From Acidovorax sp. 210-6 (lineage in GTDB: Bacteria > Pseudomonadota > Gammaproteobacteria > Burkholderiales > Burkholderiaceae_C): DNA of 64,000 nt. Positions 53,005 through 61,384 of this stretch are shown here, piece after piece. A program made the position numbers and the translations under genes. The stretch is from assembly GCF_010020825.1 (NCBI RefSeq), contig NZ_JAACJE010000001.1, positions 4,071,532 to 4,135,531 on the forward strand, read 5' to 3'. Below the pieces are notes generated by a model. That model was not told the origin of the DNA and did no database searches. It saw nothing but the letters and a program-made list of their open reading frames with translations. Each line of letters starts with the position of its first letter. Position 1 is the first letter of the stretch.

Positions 53005-53817
53005 TCAGCGCAAGAGCCGTATGGCTTCGGGCAGCGAATCTACCTGTGGCAGGAAATGGTCGATGGTGGCGCCCAGGGCCACGGCGCACAGCAGTGCGCC
53101 GAGCAGTGGCTTCCAGGTCAGGCGCACGGCGGCGCTGAGCCAGCCCGCACGTTCCACCCCCATGGCCACACGGGCCGTGGTGACCGAAAACGCCAGTTCC
53201 ACGGCCACGGCCAGCAGCACGTCCCAACCAAAGAACAGCAGCGCCAGCGAGCCCGCGCCCATGACCAGCAGCGCAACGATGGCAAAGATGGCCACCACGG
53301 GCACCACCACCACGGCGCCTTCATCGGCGCTGCCCAGGCCTTCGAGCGCTCCCCCGGCCAGGTCGCCCAGGCCCTGGGCGGCGCCGTCCAGCGCGCCCGA
53401 TGTGTCGCCCCCGTCCGAAGGCATGGAAACATGGGGGCGCACACGGGTGGCGGAGCGGGCCAGGTCCACCACATCCAGTGCCATGTCGCCAGCATCGATG
53501 GCGTCGCCCGCATCCCAGCCGCTGTCCTTGGCCTTGCCCTCGGGTTGCACCAGCCAGTTGGCCCACAGGCGCAGCACCAGCAGGTACACCAGGTAGCCCA
53601 CGGTGAGCGTGACCGCGTAGCGCACCGAGAGCTGGTGCACGCCCAGCGTCTTTTGCATCCATGCGGCCAGCAGCATGCCCAGCAGCGTGAGGCTGCCGAT
53701 GCACAGCCCATGCCATTGCAGGCTGTGGCGTTGCTGCAGCGTCTGCGCGATCTGCTCGCGCTCGGTCAGGCGCACGCTGCGCCAGTTGCTGCGCCGGGCC
53801 TGGCCGGGGCGCTTCAT
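53005..53817 (-). CDS. Membrane protein of unknown function upstream-coupled to alr
   Basis: 270 residues from [11 protein letters not shown]; not recognised as a characterised family. Layout: basic N-terminus, two membrane helices (about 40-95), a hydrophilic acidic middle stretch with Gly/Asp/Ala (about 100-180), two or three further helices (about 180-255). No enzyme motif seen. Its ATG overlaps the alr stop by four bases, so it is translated after alr on the same transcript. Confidence 0.75.
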   Translation of the reverse strand: MKRPGQARRSNWRSVRLTEREQIAQTLQQRHSLQWHGLCIGSLTLLGMLLAAWMQKTLGVHQLSVRYAVTLTVGYLVYLLVLRLWANWLVQPEGKAKDSGWDAGDAIDAGDMALDVVDLARSATRVRPHVSMPSDGGDTSGALDGAAQGLGDLAGGALEGLGSADEGAVVVVPVVAIFAIVALLVMGAGSLALLFFGWDVLLAVAVELAFSVTTARVAMGVERAGWLSAAVRLTWKPLLGALLCAVALGATIDHFLPQVDSLPEAIRLLR

Positions 53818-54929
53818 GCGCTGGCGTCCACCACCACCGGCACGCGCTGGGCCACCGCGCACATCAGCTCATAGCCAATGGTGCCTGCGGCCTGCGCCAC
53901 CTCGTCAATGGGCAGCACGGCGCCCTGGCTGGAGCGACCCCACAGCGTGACTTCGCTGCCCATGCCGACCTCCATGCCCGCGGCGCGCAGGGGCGTGAGG
54001 TCCACGGCCAGCATGTCCATGCTCACGCGGCCCACAGTGCGGGTGCGCACGCCGCCCACCAGCACCGGCGTGCCGGTGCCGCAGTGGCGCGGGTAGCCGT
54101 CGGCGTAGCCGCAGGCGGCCACGCCCAGGGTCATGGGGGCGTCGGCGGTGAAGGAGGAGCCATAGCCCACGGTGTCGCCCGGCTGCAGTTCCTGCACCGC
54201 CAGCAACTTGGTGGACAGGGTCATGCCGGGTTGCAGATCCCAATCCGTGCTGCGGCGCTCGGGGTGGTCGGGCGCGCCGCCGTACAGCATGATGCCTGCG
54301 CGCACCCAGTCGGCGCGCACCTGGGCGTCCTGCGCATGGCGCAGCGTGGCGGCGCTGTTGCACAGGCTGCGCTCGCCGGGCAGGTCGCGCGTGGCCAGGG
54401 CAAAGGCGGCCATCTGGTGGGCGATGCCGCGCGGCCCGTCGGCGTCGGAGAAATGCGTCATGAGCGAGATTTCCTCCACCTGCGGCAGGGCGTTCAGGCG
54501 CGCCCAGGCGGCGCGGTAGCGCTCGGGCGTGAAGCCCAGGCGGTTCATGCCCGAGTTCATCTTGAGGAACACGCGGTGCGGCACCTGTGTCTTGTGGGCA
54601 GCCAGCCAGTCGATCTGGGCGTCGCAGTGCACGGCGTGCCACAGGCCCAGGCGCGAGCACAGTTCCAGGTCGCGCGGCTCGAACACGCCTTCAAGCAGCA
54701 GGATGGGGCCGCGCCAGCCCAGGTGGCGGATGCGCTCGGCCTCCTGCAGGTCCAGCAGGGCAAAGCCGTCGGCGGCGCGAAAGGCCTCGAACACCCGCTC
54801 GATGCCGTGCCCGTAGGCATTGGCCTTGACCACGGCCCAGACGCGTGCGTCGGGAGCGGCCTGCTGCGCGCGCGCCAGGTTGTGTTGCAGTGCAGCGGTG
54901 TGGATGGTGGCAAGAATGGGACGGGGCAT
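53814..54929 (-). CDS. alr: Alanine racemase
   Basis: PLP enzyme interconverting L- and D-alanine for peptidoglycan. 371 residues from [14 protein letters not shown]. The PLP-Lys is in [13 protein letters not shown], the catalytic Tyr lies in the [11 protein letters not shown] region, and [11 protein letters not shown] and [13 protein letters not shown] are family segments. A longer upstream frame was rejected. It diverges from lplT. In this window D-alanine could also be drawn on by the D-amino-acid dehydrogenase at 13.8 kb. Confidence 0.95.
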   Translation of the reverse strand: MPRPILATIHTAALQHNLARAQQAAPDARVWAVVKANAYGHGIERVFEAFRAADGFALLDLQEAERIRHLGWRGPILLLEGVFEPRDLELCSRLGLWHAVHCDAQIDWLAAHKTQVPHRVFLKMNSGMNRLGFTPERYRAAWARLNALPQVEEISLMTHFSDADGPRGIAHQMAAFALATRDLPGERSLCNSAATLRHAQDAQVRADWVRAGIMLYGGAPDHPERRSTDWDLQPGMTLSTKLLAVQELQPGDTVGYGSSFTADAPMTLGVAACGYADGYPRHCGTGTPVLVGGVRTRTVGRVSMDMLAVDLTPLRAAGMEVGMGSEVTLWGRSSQGAVLPIDEVAQAAGTIGYELMCAVAQRVPVVVDASA

Positions 54930-55074
54930 GGCGGGCAGGTGCGTGCTGGGGTGTGGAAGGGGATTCTGGCACCGGGACGCTGGAATCCGCGTGTTATAAC
55001 CGCCTGTCACAAATTCAGGCCCCCCGATTTAATCCGCCATCAGTCCCGCTGATGGCCGCCCCCCAGCCTCCCCG

Positions 55075-56376
55075 ATGAAGCGCGGTTTTTACACCATCAT
55101 GTCGGCGCAGTTTTTCAGCTCGCTCGCCGACAACGCATTGTTTGTGGCGGCCGTGGAGTTGCTGCGCACGGGCGGCGCCCCCGAGTGGCAGCGTGCTGCG
55201 CTGGTGCCCATGTTCGCCCTGTTCTACGTGGTGCTGGCGCCCTTTGTCGGTGCGTTTGCCGATGCGCTGCCCAAGGGCAAGGTCATGTTCGTGAGCAATG
55301 CCATCAAGGTGGTGGGTTGTCTGTTGATGCTGACCGGCCTGCACCCGTTGCTGGCCTACGCCGTGGTGGGCCTGGGTGCAGCGGCGTATTCGCCGGCCAA
55401 GTACGGCATCCTGACCGAGCTGCTGCCGCCTTCCCAACTGGTCAAGGCCAATGGCTGGATCGAGGGGCTGACGATCGCCTCCATCATTCTGGGCGTGTTG
55501 CTGGGCGGGCAGTTGGTGGGGGCCACGGTGTCGGCGCACCTGCTGGCGTTCGATCTGCCGGGGGTGGAGTTGGTGGACAACGCTGCCGAGTCCGCCATCC
55601 TGTCGCTGGTGCTGGTGTATGCGCTGGCGGCCTGGTTCAACACCCGCATCCCCCATACCGGCGTGGAGATGCGCCCGCTGCGGCACGACCCCGCGCGCAG
55701 CGTGCTGGCCAGTGCGCTGGAACTGCTGCCCGACTTTTGGCGCTGCAACCGCCGCCTCTGGAACGACCGACTGGGCCAGATCTCGCTGGCTACCACCACG
55801 TTGTTCTGGGGTGTGTCGGGCAACCTGCGCTACATCGTGCTCGCCTGGAGCGCTGCTGCGCTGGGCTACAGCACCACCCAGGCCTCGGCGCTGGTGGGGG
55901 TGGTGGCCATTGGCACGGCGGTGGGTGCGGTGGTGGCGTCCATGCACATGCGGCTGGACCTGGCCACACGCGTCATGCCCCTGGGCGTTGCCATGGGGCT
56001 GCTGGTCATTCTGATGAACTTCATCGACAACGTCTGGCTGGCCGTGCCTTTTTTGATTGCGCTGGGCGGGCTGGGCGGCTTCCTGGTGGTGCCCATGAAC
56101 GCGCTGCTGCAGCACCGGGGGCACAACCTCATGGGCGCGGGGCGGTCCATTGCGGTGCAAAACTTCAACGAGCAGGCATGCATCCTGGGGTTGGGGGCGT
56201 TCTACAGCCTGTCCACCCTGCTGGGGCTGTCGGCCTTTGGTGCCATCACGGCGTTTGGCGTGGTGGTGGCTGGCGCCATGTGGCTGATCCAGCTCTGGCA
56301 TGTGCACAACTGCCGCCACCACCGCGAGGAACTGGAGCACCTGCTGCAGATCGCCCGGCAGGATACGCACCACTGA
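55075..56376 (+). CDS. lplT: Lysophospholipid transporter LplT
   Basis: Inner-membrane MFS protein that flips lysophospholipids inward for reacylation. 433 residues, about 12 helices. The N-terminal KRGFYTIMSAQFFSSLADNAL, LVPMFALFYVVLAPFVGAFAD and SPAKYGILTELLPPSQLVKANGW (read in parts) are strongly LplT-like. In enterobacteria it is fused to or adjacent to aas; no acyltransferase gene is next to it here. Divergent from alr. Confidence 0.92.
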   Translation: MKRGFYTIMSAQFFSSLADNALFVAAVELLRTGGAPEWQRAALVPMFALFYVVLAPFVGAFADALPKGKVMFVSNAIKVVGCLLMLTGLHPLLAYAVVGLGAAAYSPAKYGILTELLPPSQLVKANGWIEGLTIASIILGVLLGGQLVGATVSAHLLAFDLPGVELVDNAAESAILSLVLVYALAAWFNTRIPHTGVEMRPLRHDPARSVLASALELLPDFWRCNRRLWNDRLGQISLATTTLFWGVSGNLRYIVLAWSAAALGYSTTQASALVGVVAIGTAVGAVVASMHMRLDLATRVMPLGVAMGLLVILMNFIDNVWLAVPFLIALGGLGGFLVVPMNALLQHRGHNLMGAGRSIAVQNFNEQACILGLGAFYSLSTLLGLSAFGAITAFGVVVAGAMWLIQLWHVHNCRHHREELEHLLQIARQDTHH

Positions 56377-56377
56377 T

Positions 56378-56434
56378 GCTATAAAATTGATAGCTTCTTG
56401 CGCCTGATGGATGGGCGCTGGAGGCCAATTTTAT
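56378..56434 (+). repeat. Dispersed ~55 bp repeat
   Basis: Copy starting GCTATAAAATTGATAGC, with TTCTTGCGCCTGATGGATGG then GCGCTGGAGGCC, between convergent lplT and the DUF2251-like gene; it reaches the latter's stop codon. Confidence 0.75.
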
Positions 56435-56835
56435 GCAAAAAGCGCGATGCAGGCCTCGTCCCACACGTGGCCGTCCTGCGACCAGGGGCCCACGCCCGGC
56501 GGCGGGAATCCGCTGCGGCAATAGCCCTGCTGCGCTTCAAAGTCGAACACCGCGTGCGGGTAGTCGTTGATGAGCAGCACCGCCTTGCGGCAGTCGGCTG
56601 CCCAGCCGATCTTGACCGTGGAGGGCTGCGCCCGGTCGGTCACGCTCTCCACATCGTAGATGTGCACCGCGTCCTGGATGGGCTGGCTGGCCAGGGCCCG
56701 GTCCAGCGCATAGAAGTAACCTGTCTCGCCATCGTCCTCGAACACCGCGCTGAACTGTCCCTGGGGGGCCACCCCTTCGATGGTCACAGGTTGGCCGACA
56801 AAGATTTGCCGCTGGGCGGCGACGTGGATGGGCAT
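56431..56835 (-). CDS. DUF2251-like protein
   Basis: 134-residue soluble protein. The segment FSAVFEDDGETGYFYALD and the following DAVHIYDVESV are the features I associate with DUF2251; no function is known. No signal peptide or membrane helix. Its 3' end is formed in the edge of a dispersed repeat copy. Confidence 0.75.
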   Translation of the reverse strand: MPIHVAAQRQIFVGQPVTIEGVAPQGQFSAVFEDDGETGYFYALDRALASQPIQDAVHIYDVESVTDRAQPSTVKIGWAADCRKAVLLINDYPHAVFDFEAQQGYCRSGFPPPGVGPWSQDGHVWDEACIALFA

Positions 56836-56979
56836 GGTGCGTGCAGACGGGAAAGGTATGCAAAGGTACCACGCCTGTGGGGTGTATCCAGGCTAGGCGC
56901 GCAGGAATCCACAGGCGCTTGAGCGCCTGCAGCGCGGTACGGCTAGCATGCGGGTCTTTCCACTGCACAGGTGCCCACC

Positions 56980-57465
56980 ATGCCCACGGTTTACGACTTC
57001 GACGCCCAGACCATCGACGGCCGCACCGTCCCGCTGCGCCAGTACGAAGGCAAGGTGCTGCTCATCGTCAACACCGCCAGTGCCTGCGGTTTCACGCCGC
57101 AGTTTGCCGGGCTGGAAGAACTGCACCAGCGCTACGGCGACCAGGGTCTGGTGGTGCTGGGCTTTCCGTGCAACCAGTTTGCTGGCCAGGACCCCGGCAG
57201 CAACGACGAGATCGCCAGCTTCTGCCAGCTCAACTACGGCGTGAGCTTTCCGATGATGGCCAAGGTCGATGTCAACGGCGCGCAGGCCAGCCCGCTGTAC
57301 CGCTGGCTGTGCGCCGAGGCCCCCGGCCTGCTGGGCAGCAAGGCCATCAAGTGGAACTTCACCAAGTTCCTGGTGGGCAAGGACGGCCAGGTCATCCGGC
57401 GCTACGCCCCACAAGACACGCCCGCCAAGCTGGCGGACGACGTGGAGGCCGCGCTCCAGGCGTGA
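56980..57465 (+). CDS. Glutathione peroxidase family protein
   Basis: 161-residue thioredoxin-fold peroxidase. The peroxidatic Cys is in NTASACGFTPQFAGLEEL, the Gln in GFPCNQFAGQDPG, the Trp in IKWNFTKFLV. It is the Cys form (not selenocysteine). It reduces hydroperoxides, in bacteria often with thioredoxin. An in-frame GTG lies nine bases upstream, but the ATG at 56980 has AGGTG at good spacing. Confidence 0.94.
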   Translation: MPTVYDFDAQTIDGRTVPLRQYEGKVLLIVNTASACGFTPQFAGLEELHQRYGDQGLVVLGFPCNQFAGQDPGSNDEIASFCQLNYGVSFPMMAKVDVNGAQASPLYRWLCAEAPGLLGSKAIKWNFTKFLVGKDGQVIRRYAPQDTPAKLADDVEAALQA

Positions 57466-57472
57466 TGCCTCT

Positions 57473-57491
57473 CCCCGGGAAAGCCCCGGGG
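57473..57491 (+). terminator. Possible terminator hairpin after the peroxidase gene
   Basis: CCCCGGG / CCCGGGG stem with a five-base loop, eight bases after the stop, without a T-run. Confidence 0.4.
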
Positions 57492-57610
57492 TCCATGGCC
57501 TTTCGGTACAAGGCCGCGCACGGTGCGCTTCCTAGACTCGGTTTGCCTTCTTCGTGGTGCCGCCCTTGCCGGGTGGTGCCCACCGTGCAAACCCACCCAG
57601 GAGACCGACC

Positions 57611-58519
57611 GTGCACCCATCCGCCCCCCACACCACCCCACGCCGCGCCCTGTGCCGTCTGGGCAGCTACCTTGTTGCAGGCATGGCCCTGCTGGGGGCG
57701 CTGTCGGCGCAGGCGCAAACCACCTTCACCACCACCTACCGCAACGGCAGCACCTACAACATCTACGGCAAGGAGCCCAGCGCCGCAGGCAAGTACCCGG
57801 TGTATGTGCACACCGTGGGCACGGGCGAGGCCTACGACAGCGCCTGGGCCAAGGCCGCCATCGACGCCGCTGTGGCGCGCGGCTTTGTGGCAGCCACGGT
57901 GCAGTACGCCAACGCCTCGTTCGGCAGCTGCTCCACCATCAGCGGCCGTGCCAAGGGCATCTTCAACGCGGCCAGCACCAGCAGCGCCATTGCCAAGCTG
58001 TGCGCACGCGGCAAGGCCGACTGCTCCAAGGGCATCGTCACCGGCGGCCTGAGCCAGGGCTCCATCATCTCGGTGCTGGCCAAGAACTACGACAGCCGGG
58101 TGCAGGCCTCCATGGGCCAGGGCACGGGCTCGACCTACACCGTGGCCTACAACCTGGAGTCGTGCATGGCCAACGGCAAGCACGCCCAACCGGGCGAGCG
58201 CATCCGCATCATCAACGGCGAGCGCGACATGTTCGTGGGCGGCACCGAGGCCATCGCGCGCTCGCAGGCCGAGCTGGTCACCGGGCTCAAGTGCACCGGG
58301 CGGCAATCGTGCTTCCGCAGCAACGGCAGCGGCTGGTACATCGTCAAGGACCTGGAAGTGGCCGACCTCAATGCCGACCACTGCTTCATGGGCAACCTGG
58401 GGGTGCCCGGCGTGCAATGCTCGGGCATCCTGGGGGTGGACCCGTACTATGAATATGGCAACAACCAATGGGGCGTGAAGGCCACCATGGACTGGCTCAA
58501 GACTTTCGTCAGGCCCTGA
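57611..58519 (+). CDS. Secreted alpha/beta-hydrolase-like protein
   Basis: 302 residues with a GTG start preceded by AGGAG (seven-base spacing). It has a signal peptide ending near LLGALSAQAQTT. The nucleophile elbow is GGLSQGSIIS; several Cys (CSTI, CARG, DCSK, SCMANG, CTG, SCFR, HCFMG, QCSG) suggest disulfides in the periplasm or outside. I do not recognise the substrate; family resemblance is to poorly characterised secreted hydrolases. Confidence 0.8.
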   Translation: MHPSAPHTTPRRALCRLGSYLVAGMALLGALSAQAQTTFTTTYRNGSTYNIYGKEPSAAGKYPVYVHTVGTGEAYDSAWAKAAIDAAVARGFVAATVQYANASFGSCSTISGRAKGIFNAASTSSAIAKLCARGKADCSKGIVTGGLSQGSIISVLAKNYDSRVQASMGQGTGSTYTVAYNLESCMANGKHAQPGERIRIINGERDMFVGGTEAIARSQAELVTGLKCTGRQSCFRSNGSGWYIVKDLEVADLNADHCFMGNLGVPGVQCSGILGVDPYYEYGNNQWGVKATMDWLKTFVRP

Positions 58520-58596
58520 GAACGCATGAGCGAACCCTGGCGCTTTCCCTGTAGCGCTGGGGTGCGGACTGCGGTGCAATCACGGGAGCAAGCGCC

Positions 58597-59265
58597 ATGA
58601 AGCACTACGAACTATCCAGCCAGCCCCGCACGCCTTCGGTGCCGGCAGCGCGCACGGTCCCGTGGGGTCGGCGCTGGCCGCAGGCCGCTCTGGCGCTGGT
58701 GGCCCTGGGGGCGGTGCTGTGGGCGCTGTGGCCCGCGCAGCCACCCGCAGCGCTGCACACCCAGGCCAGCGCCCCGGTGGCCCAGGCGCAGCGCGCAGGC
58801 CAGGCCTGGCCGTTTGCGGCGGGCGCCCCCGTGGCTGACGCTGCCGAGCACGCTGCAGCCACCCACTCCCCCTGGGACCGCTTGCAGCCCGTGGCCGACG
58901 GGGACGAAACCGCGCAGGGCCCCGACCCGCGCACGCTCAATGCGGGCATTGCGCCCGAGCGCCTGTCGGTGCAACGCCGCCTGGCGGCCCAGGACTTTCT
59001 GGACCATGTGGTGCTGCAACCCGAACCCCGGGGCGGTTACATGGTGCAGGCCGTGCTGCCCGGCAGCGTGTACGCGCGCTCGGGCCTGCGGCCGGGCGAC
59101 ACCGTGTACACGCTGGACCTGCCAGACCAGCCGCCGGTGGAGGAAAGCAACATGGTGGCCCTGACGAGCGTGCACGAACTGACGTTCCAGGTGGTGCGCG
59201 CCGGGGCGCTGGTGCGTCTGTCGGTGCGCCTGAACGAGGAGACCCCTAGCGATGGCCAGGGCTGA
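58597..59265 (+). CDS. Membrane-anchored PDZ-domain protein
   Basis: 222 residues: cytoplasmic tail, one membrane helix (about 28-47), a long Ala/Pro linker, and a C-terminal PDZ-like domain (about 125-215) with GGYMVQAVLPGSVYARSGLRPGDTVYTLD. The layout resembles GspC of type II secretion, but no gsp genes are near. It overlaps the AraC-family gene by 14 bases, which suggests a regulatory or sensory pairing. Confidence 0.75.
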   Translation: MKHYELSSQPRTPSVPAARTVPWGRRWPQAALALVALGAVLWALWPAQPPAALHTQASAPVAQAQRAGQAWPFAAGAPVADAAEHAAATHSPWDRLQPVADGDETAQGPDPRTLNAGIAPERLSVQRRLAAQDFLDHVVLQPEPRGGYMVQAVLPGSVYARSGLRPGDTVYTLDLPDQPPVEESNMVALTSVHELTFQVVRAGALVRLSVRLNEETPSDGQG

Positions 59266-60199
59266 GCCACCCGCCGCACGTTCGGTCTGGACAGCGGCGC
59301 CCCCAGGACAGCCCCAGGCGCGCGTGCGCCTGCTCGGCGACGCCATTGTGTTTGCCTGCCCCGGCATGCGCAACACCACCCAGCGCCACGCCGCCACGCT
59401 GCTGTGCAGCACCGACGGCCAGGCGCTGCAGGCCCGCTGCCAGGGCCACACGGTGCAAGCCCCGGCGCTGCTCATTGCGCCCATGGCGTGCAAGACCGTG
59501 GATGCCCTGGACCGGTCCCTGCTGCTCATCGACCTGGAGCCCGGCCACCCCCACTACCGCCACTTCCAGGCCCTGGCAGCGCCCGGCGTGCAGGCACTGC
59601 AGGGTGCGCCATGCGCTGCGCTGCAAGACCTGGGGCGCGCCTTTGCCGCAGGCAGATTGCAGGGCCAGGCCGTGGACGCCCAGGTGCGCGAGGCCGTGGC
59701 GGCCACGGCGCGCCAGCTCCCGCAGCCCGCGCCGCTGGATCCGCGCGTGCGCAAGCTCATGTGCCTGCTCGACGAAGACCCCGGCGCCGCGTTGGAGCGC
59801 CTGGCGCCGTCACTGGGTCTGTCGGCGCACCACGCCTCGCGCCTGTTCCACCAGGGGCTGGGACTGCCGCTGCGGCGCTATGCGCTGTCGATCAAGATCC
59901 GGGCGGCCGCCAGCTTCATGGGCAGCGGCCTGGCCCTCACGCAGATTGCACAGGCGGCGGGCTTTGTCGATTCGGCACACTTTGCCAAGGTCTGGGCGCA
60001 GAACTACGGCGCGGCGCCCTCGCGTTTTTTTGACACCGCCAACACACACATCGACCAGACCGACCAGCCCGACTGGCTGCTGTGGTACCTGGCGCAGCGC
60101 GACCGGGACCTGCCGCCCCCAGCGCCCGGCGCACAGACACCCTGGGTGCACCGCCGCCGCACGCCGCGCACGCCACGCCTGCGCACGGCGGCACCGTGA
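59252..60199 (+). CDS. AraC-family transcriptional regulator
   Basis: 315 residues. The N-terminal about 150 residues form a divergent ligand or sensing domain. The two helix-turn-helix units lie at about 175-265 (LERLAPSLGLSAHHASRLFHQ and LTQIAQAAGFVDSAHFAKVW, split here). The C-terminus is a basic, Pro-rich tail. It is translationally coupled to the PDZ gene. A target could be the secreted esterase gene downstream; this is inference from position. Confidence 0.85.
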   Translation: MARAEPPAARSVWTAAPPGQPQARVRLLGDAIVFACPGMRNTTQRHAATLLCSTDGQALQARCQGHTVQAPALLIAPMACKTVDALDRSLLLIDLEPGHPHYRHFQALAAPGVQALQGAPCAALQDLGRAFAAGRLQGQAVDAQVREAVAATARQLPQPAPLDPRVRKLMCLLDEDPGAALERLAPSLGLSAHHASRLFHQGLGLPLRRYALSIKIRAAASFMGSGLALTQIAQAAGFVDSAHFAKVWAQNYGAAPSRFFDTANTHIDQTDQPDWLLWYLAQRDRDLPPPAPGAQTPWVHRRRTPRTPRLRTAAP

Positions 60200-60359
60200 T
60201 GCCGGTCGGCGGTAGGCCGCCTTGGTGAACGCAGGGCCGTTGCCGTACTTTCTGTTACCGCCATCAACGCAGGCTTCATGCCGCGTACATATTCCAGCGC
60301 ACGGGCCGGTGCACAGTGGCGCCACCGGCCCGCGCGGCCTTCTGTCAGGAGATGTGCCC

Positions 60360-61325
60360 ATGACCTTGCAACGAATGGCCCTGTTCTGTGCCCTGACGGC
60401 GGGCCTGGCCCCGCTGGCGCAGGCCCAGCCTTTGTCCCGCAGTGATACCCCCCTGGCCACCGAGCGCCTGCGCACCCGGCTGGCCGAGCGCGTGCAGGAG
60501 CGGCGCGCCCCCCTGCCCCCGGACGTGCAGAAAATCGCCGACCTGCCCTACGGCCCCGATGCCCGCCAGCGCATGGACATCTACCGGCCCAGCACCAGCA
60601 CGCCCGATCCCACCGGTGCACGTGCGCCGGTGGTGTTCATGGTGCATGGCGGCGGCTGGCGCAACGGGGACAAGGCCATGCCCAGCGTGGTGCAGAACAA
60701 GGTCGCCCGCTGGGTGCCGCGCGGGGTGATCGTGGTGTCGGTGAACTACCGTCTGCTGCCCGACACCCCTGTGTCCCAGCAGGCGCAGGACGTGGCCCAG
60801 GCCTTGGCCACCGCGCAGCAACTGGCAGCGCAGTGGGGCGGTGACGCGGGGCGCTTCATCCTCATGGGCCACTCGGCTGGCGCGCACCTGGTGTCGCTCA
60901 TCAACGCCCAGCCCATGCTGGCCCAGCGCCTGGGGGCCTGGCCCTGGCTGGGCGCGGTGGCGCTGGACAGCGCCATGCTCAACGTGCCGCAGTTCATGCG
61001 CGCGCCGCACCTGCCGCTGTACGACGACGCCTTTGGTACCAACCCGGTCTATTGGCACGCCCTGTCGCCCTTCCACCAGTGGGTGAGCGGTGCGCCGCCC
61101 GCCCAGTTCGTCTGCTCCACCGAGCGGCCCGACCAGCCCTGCCTGCAGGCGCAGGCCATGGCCCGGCATGTGCACACCCTGGGCGGCCGCGCCGAGGTGC
61201 TGCCCCAGCCCCTGACGCACGGCGAAATCAACGCCGAGCTGGGCTTGGACAGCGACTACACCCGTGCGGTGGAGGGCTTCATGGCCTCGCTGGATGCGGT
61301 GGTGGCACAGAAACTGGGGCGTTGA
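60360..61325 (+). CDS. Secreted esterase/lipase, alpha/beta-hydrolase fold
   Basis: 321 residues with an N-terminal signal peptide ending around LAPLAQAQ. Hormone-sensitive-lipase-like features: oxyanion motif VHGGGWRNGD, nucleophile elbow LMGHSAGAHLVSL, and a C-terminal His in PLTHGEINAELG. Likely a periplasmic or secreted carboxylesterase. It ends against a dispersed repeat shared with the convergent uvrA. Confidence 0.88.
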   Translation: MTLQRMALFCALTAGLAPLAQAQPLSRSDTPLATERLRTRLAERVQERRAPLPPDVQKIADLPYGPDARQRMDIYRPSTSTPDPTGARAPVVFMVHGGGWRNGDKAMPSVVQNKVARWVPRGVIVVSVNYRLLPDTPVSQQAQDVAQALATAQQLAAQWGGDAGRFILMGHSAGAHLVSLINAQPMLAQRLGAWPWLGAVALDSAMLNVPQFMRAPHLPLYDDAFGTNPVYWHALSPFHQWVSGAPPAQFVCSTERPDQPCLQAQAMARHVHTLGGRAEVLPQPLTHGEINAELGLDSDYTRAVEGFMASLDAVVAQKLGR

Positions 61326-61327
61326 TT

Positions 61328-61384
61328 GCTATAAAAATAATAGCTACTGGCGCTTGTTGAGTAAGCGCTAGAGCCCCATTTGAC
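61328..61384 (+). repeat. Dispersed ~55 bp repeat
   Basis: Copy starting GCTATAAAAATAATAGC, then TACTGGCGCTTGTTGAG and AAGCGCTAGAGCCCC. It fills the gap between the esterase gene and uvrA. Its first 35 bases, counting the preceding GTTGATT, are identical to the copy at 16296. Confidence 0.8.

Noticed and set aside
58520..58560. Hairpin ACCC-TG-GCGCT / AGCGC-TG-GGGT after the secreted hydrolase gene as a terminator
   Set aside because: The stem has an internal mismatch and there is no T-run; too weak to call.
8854..61384. Dispersed repeats considered as a CRISPR array
   Set aside because: Copies are kilobases apart, in both orientations, without regular spacers or cas genes.
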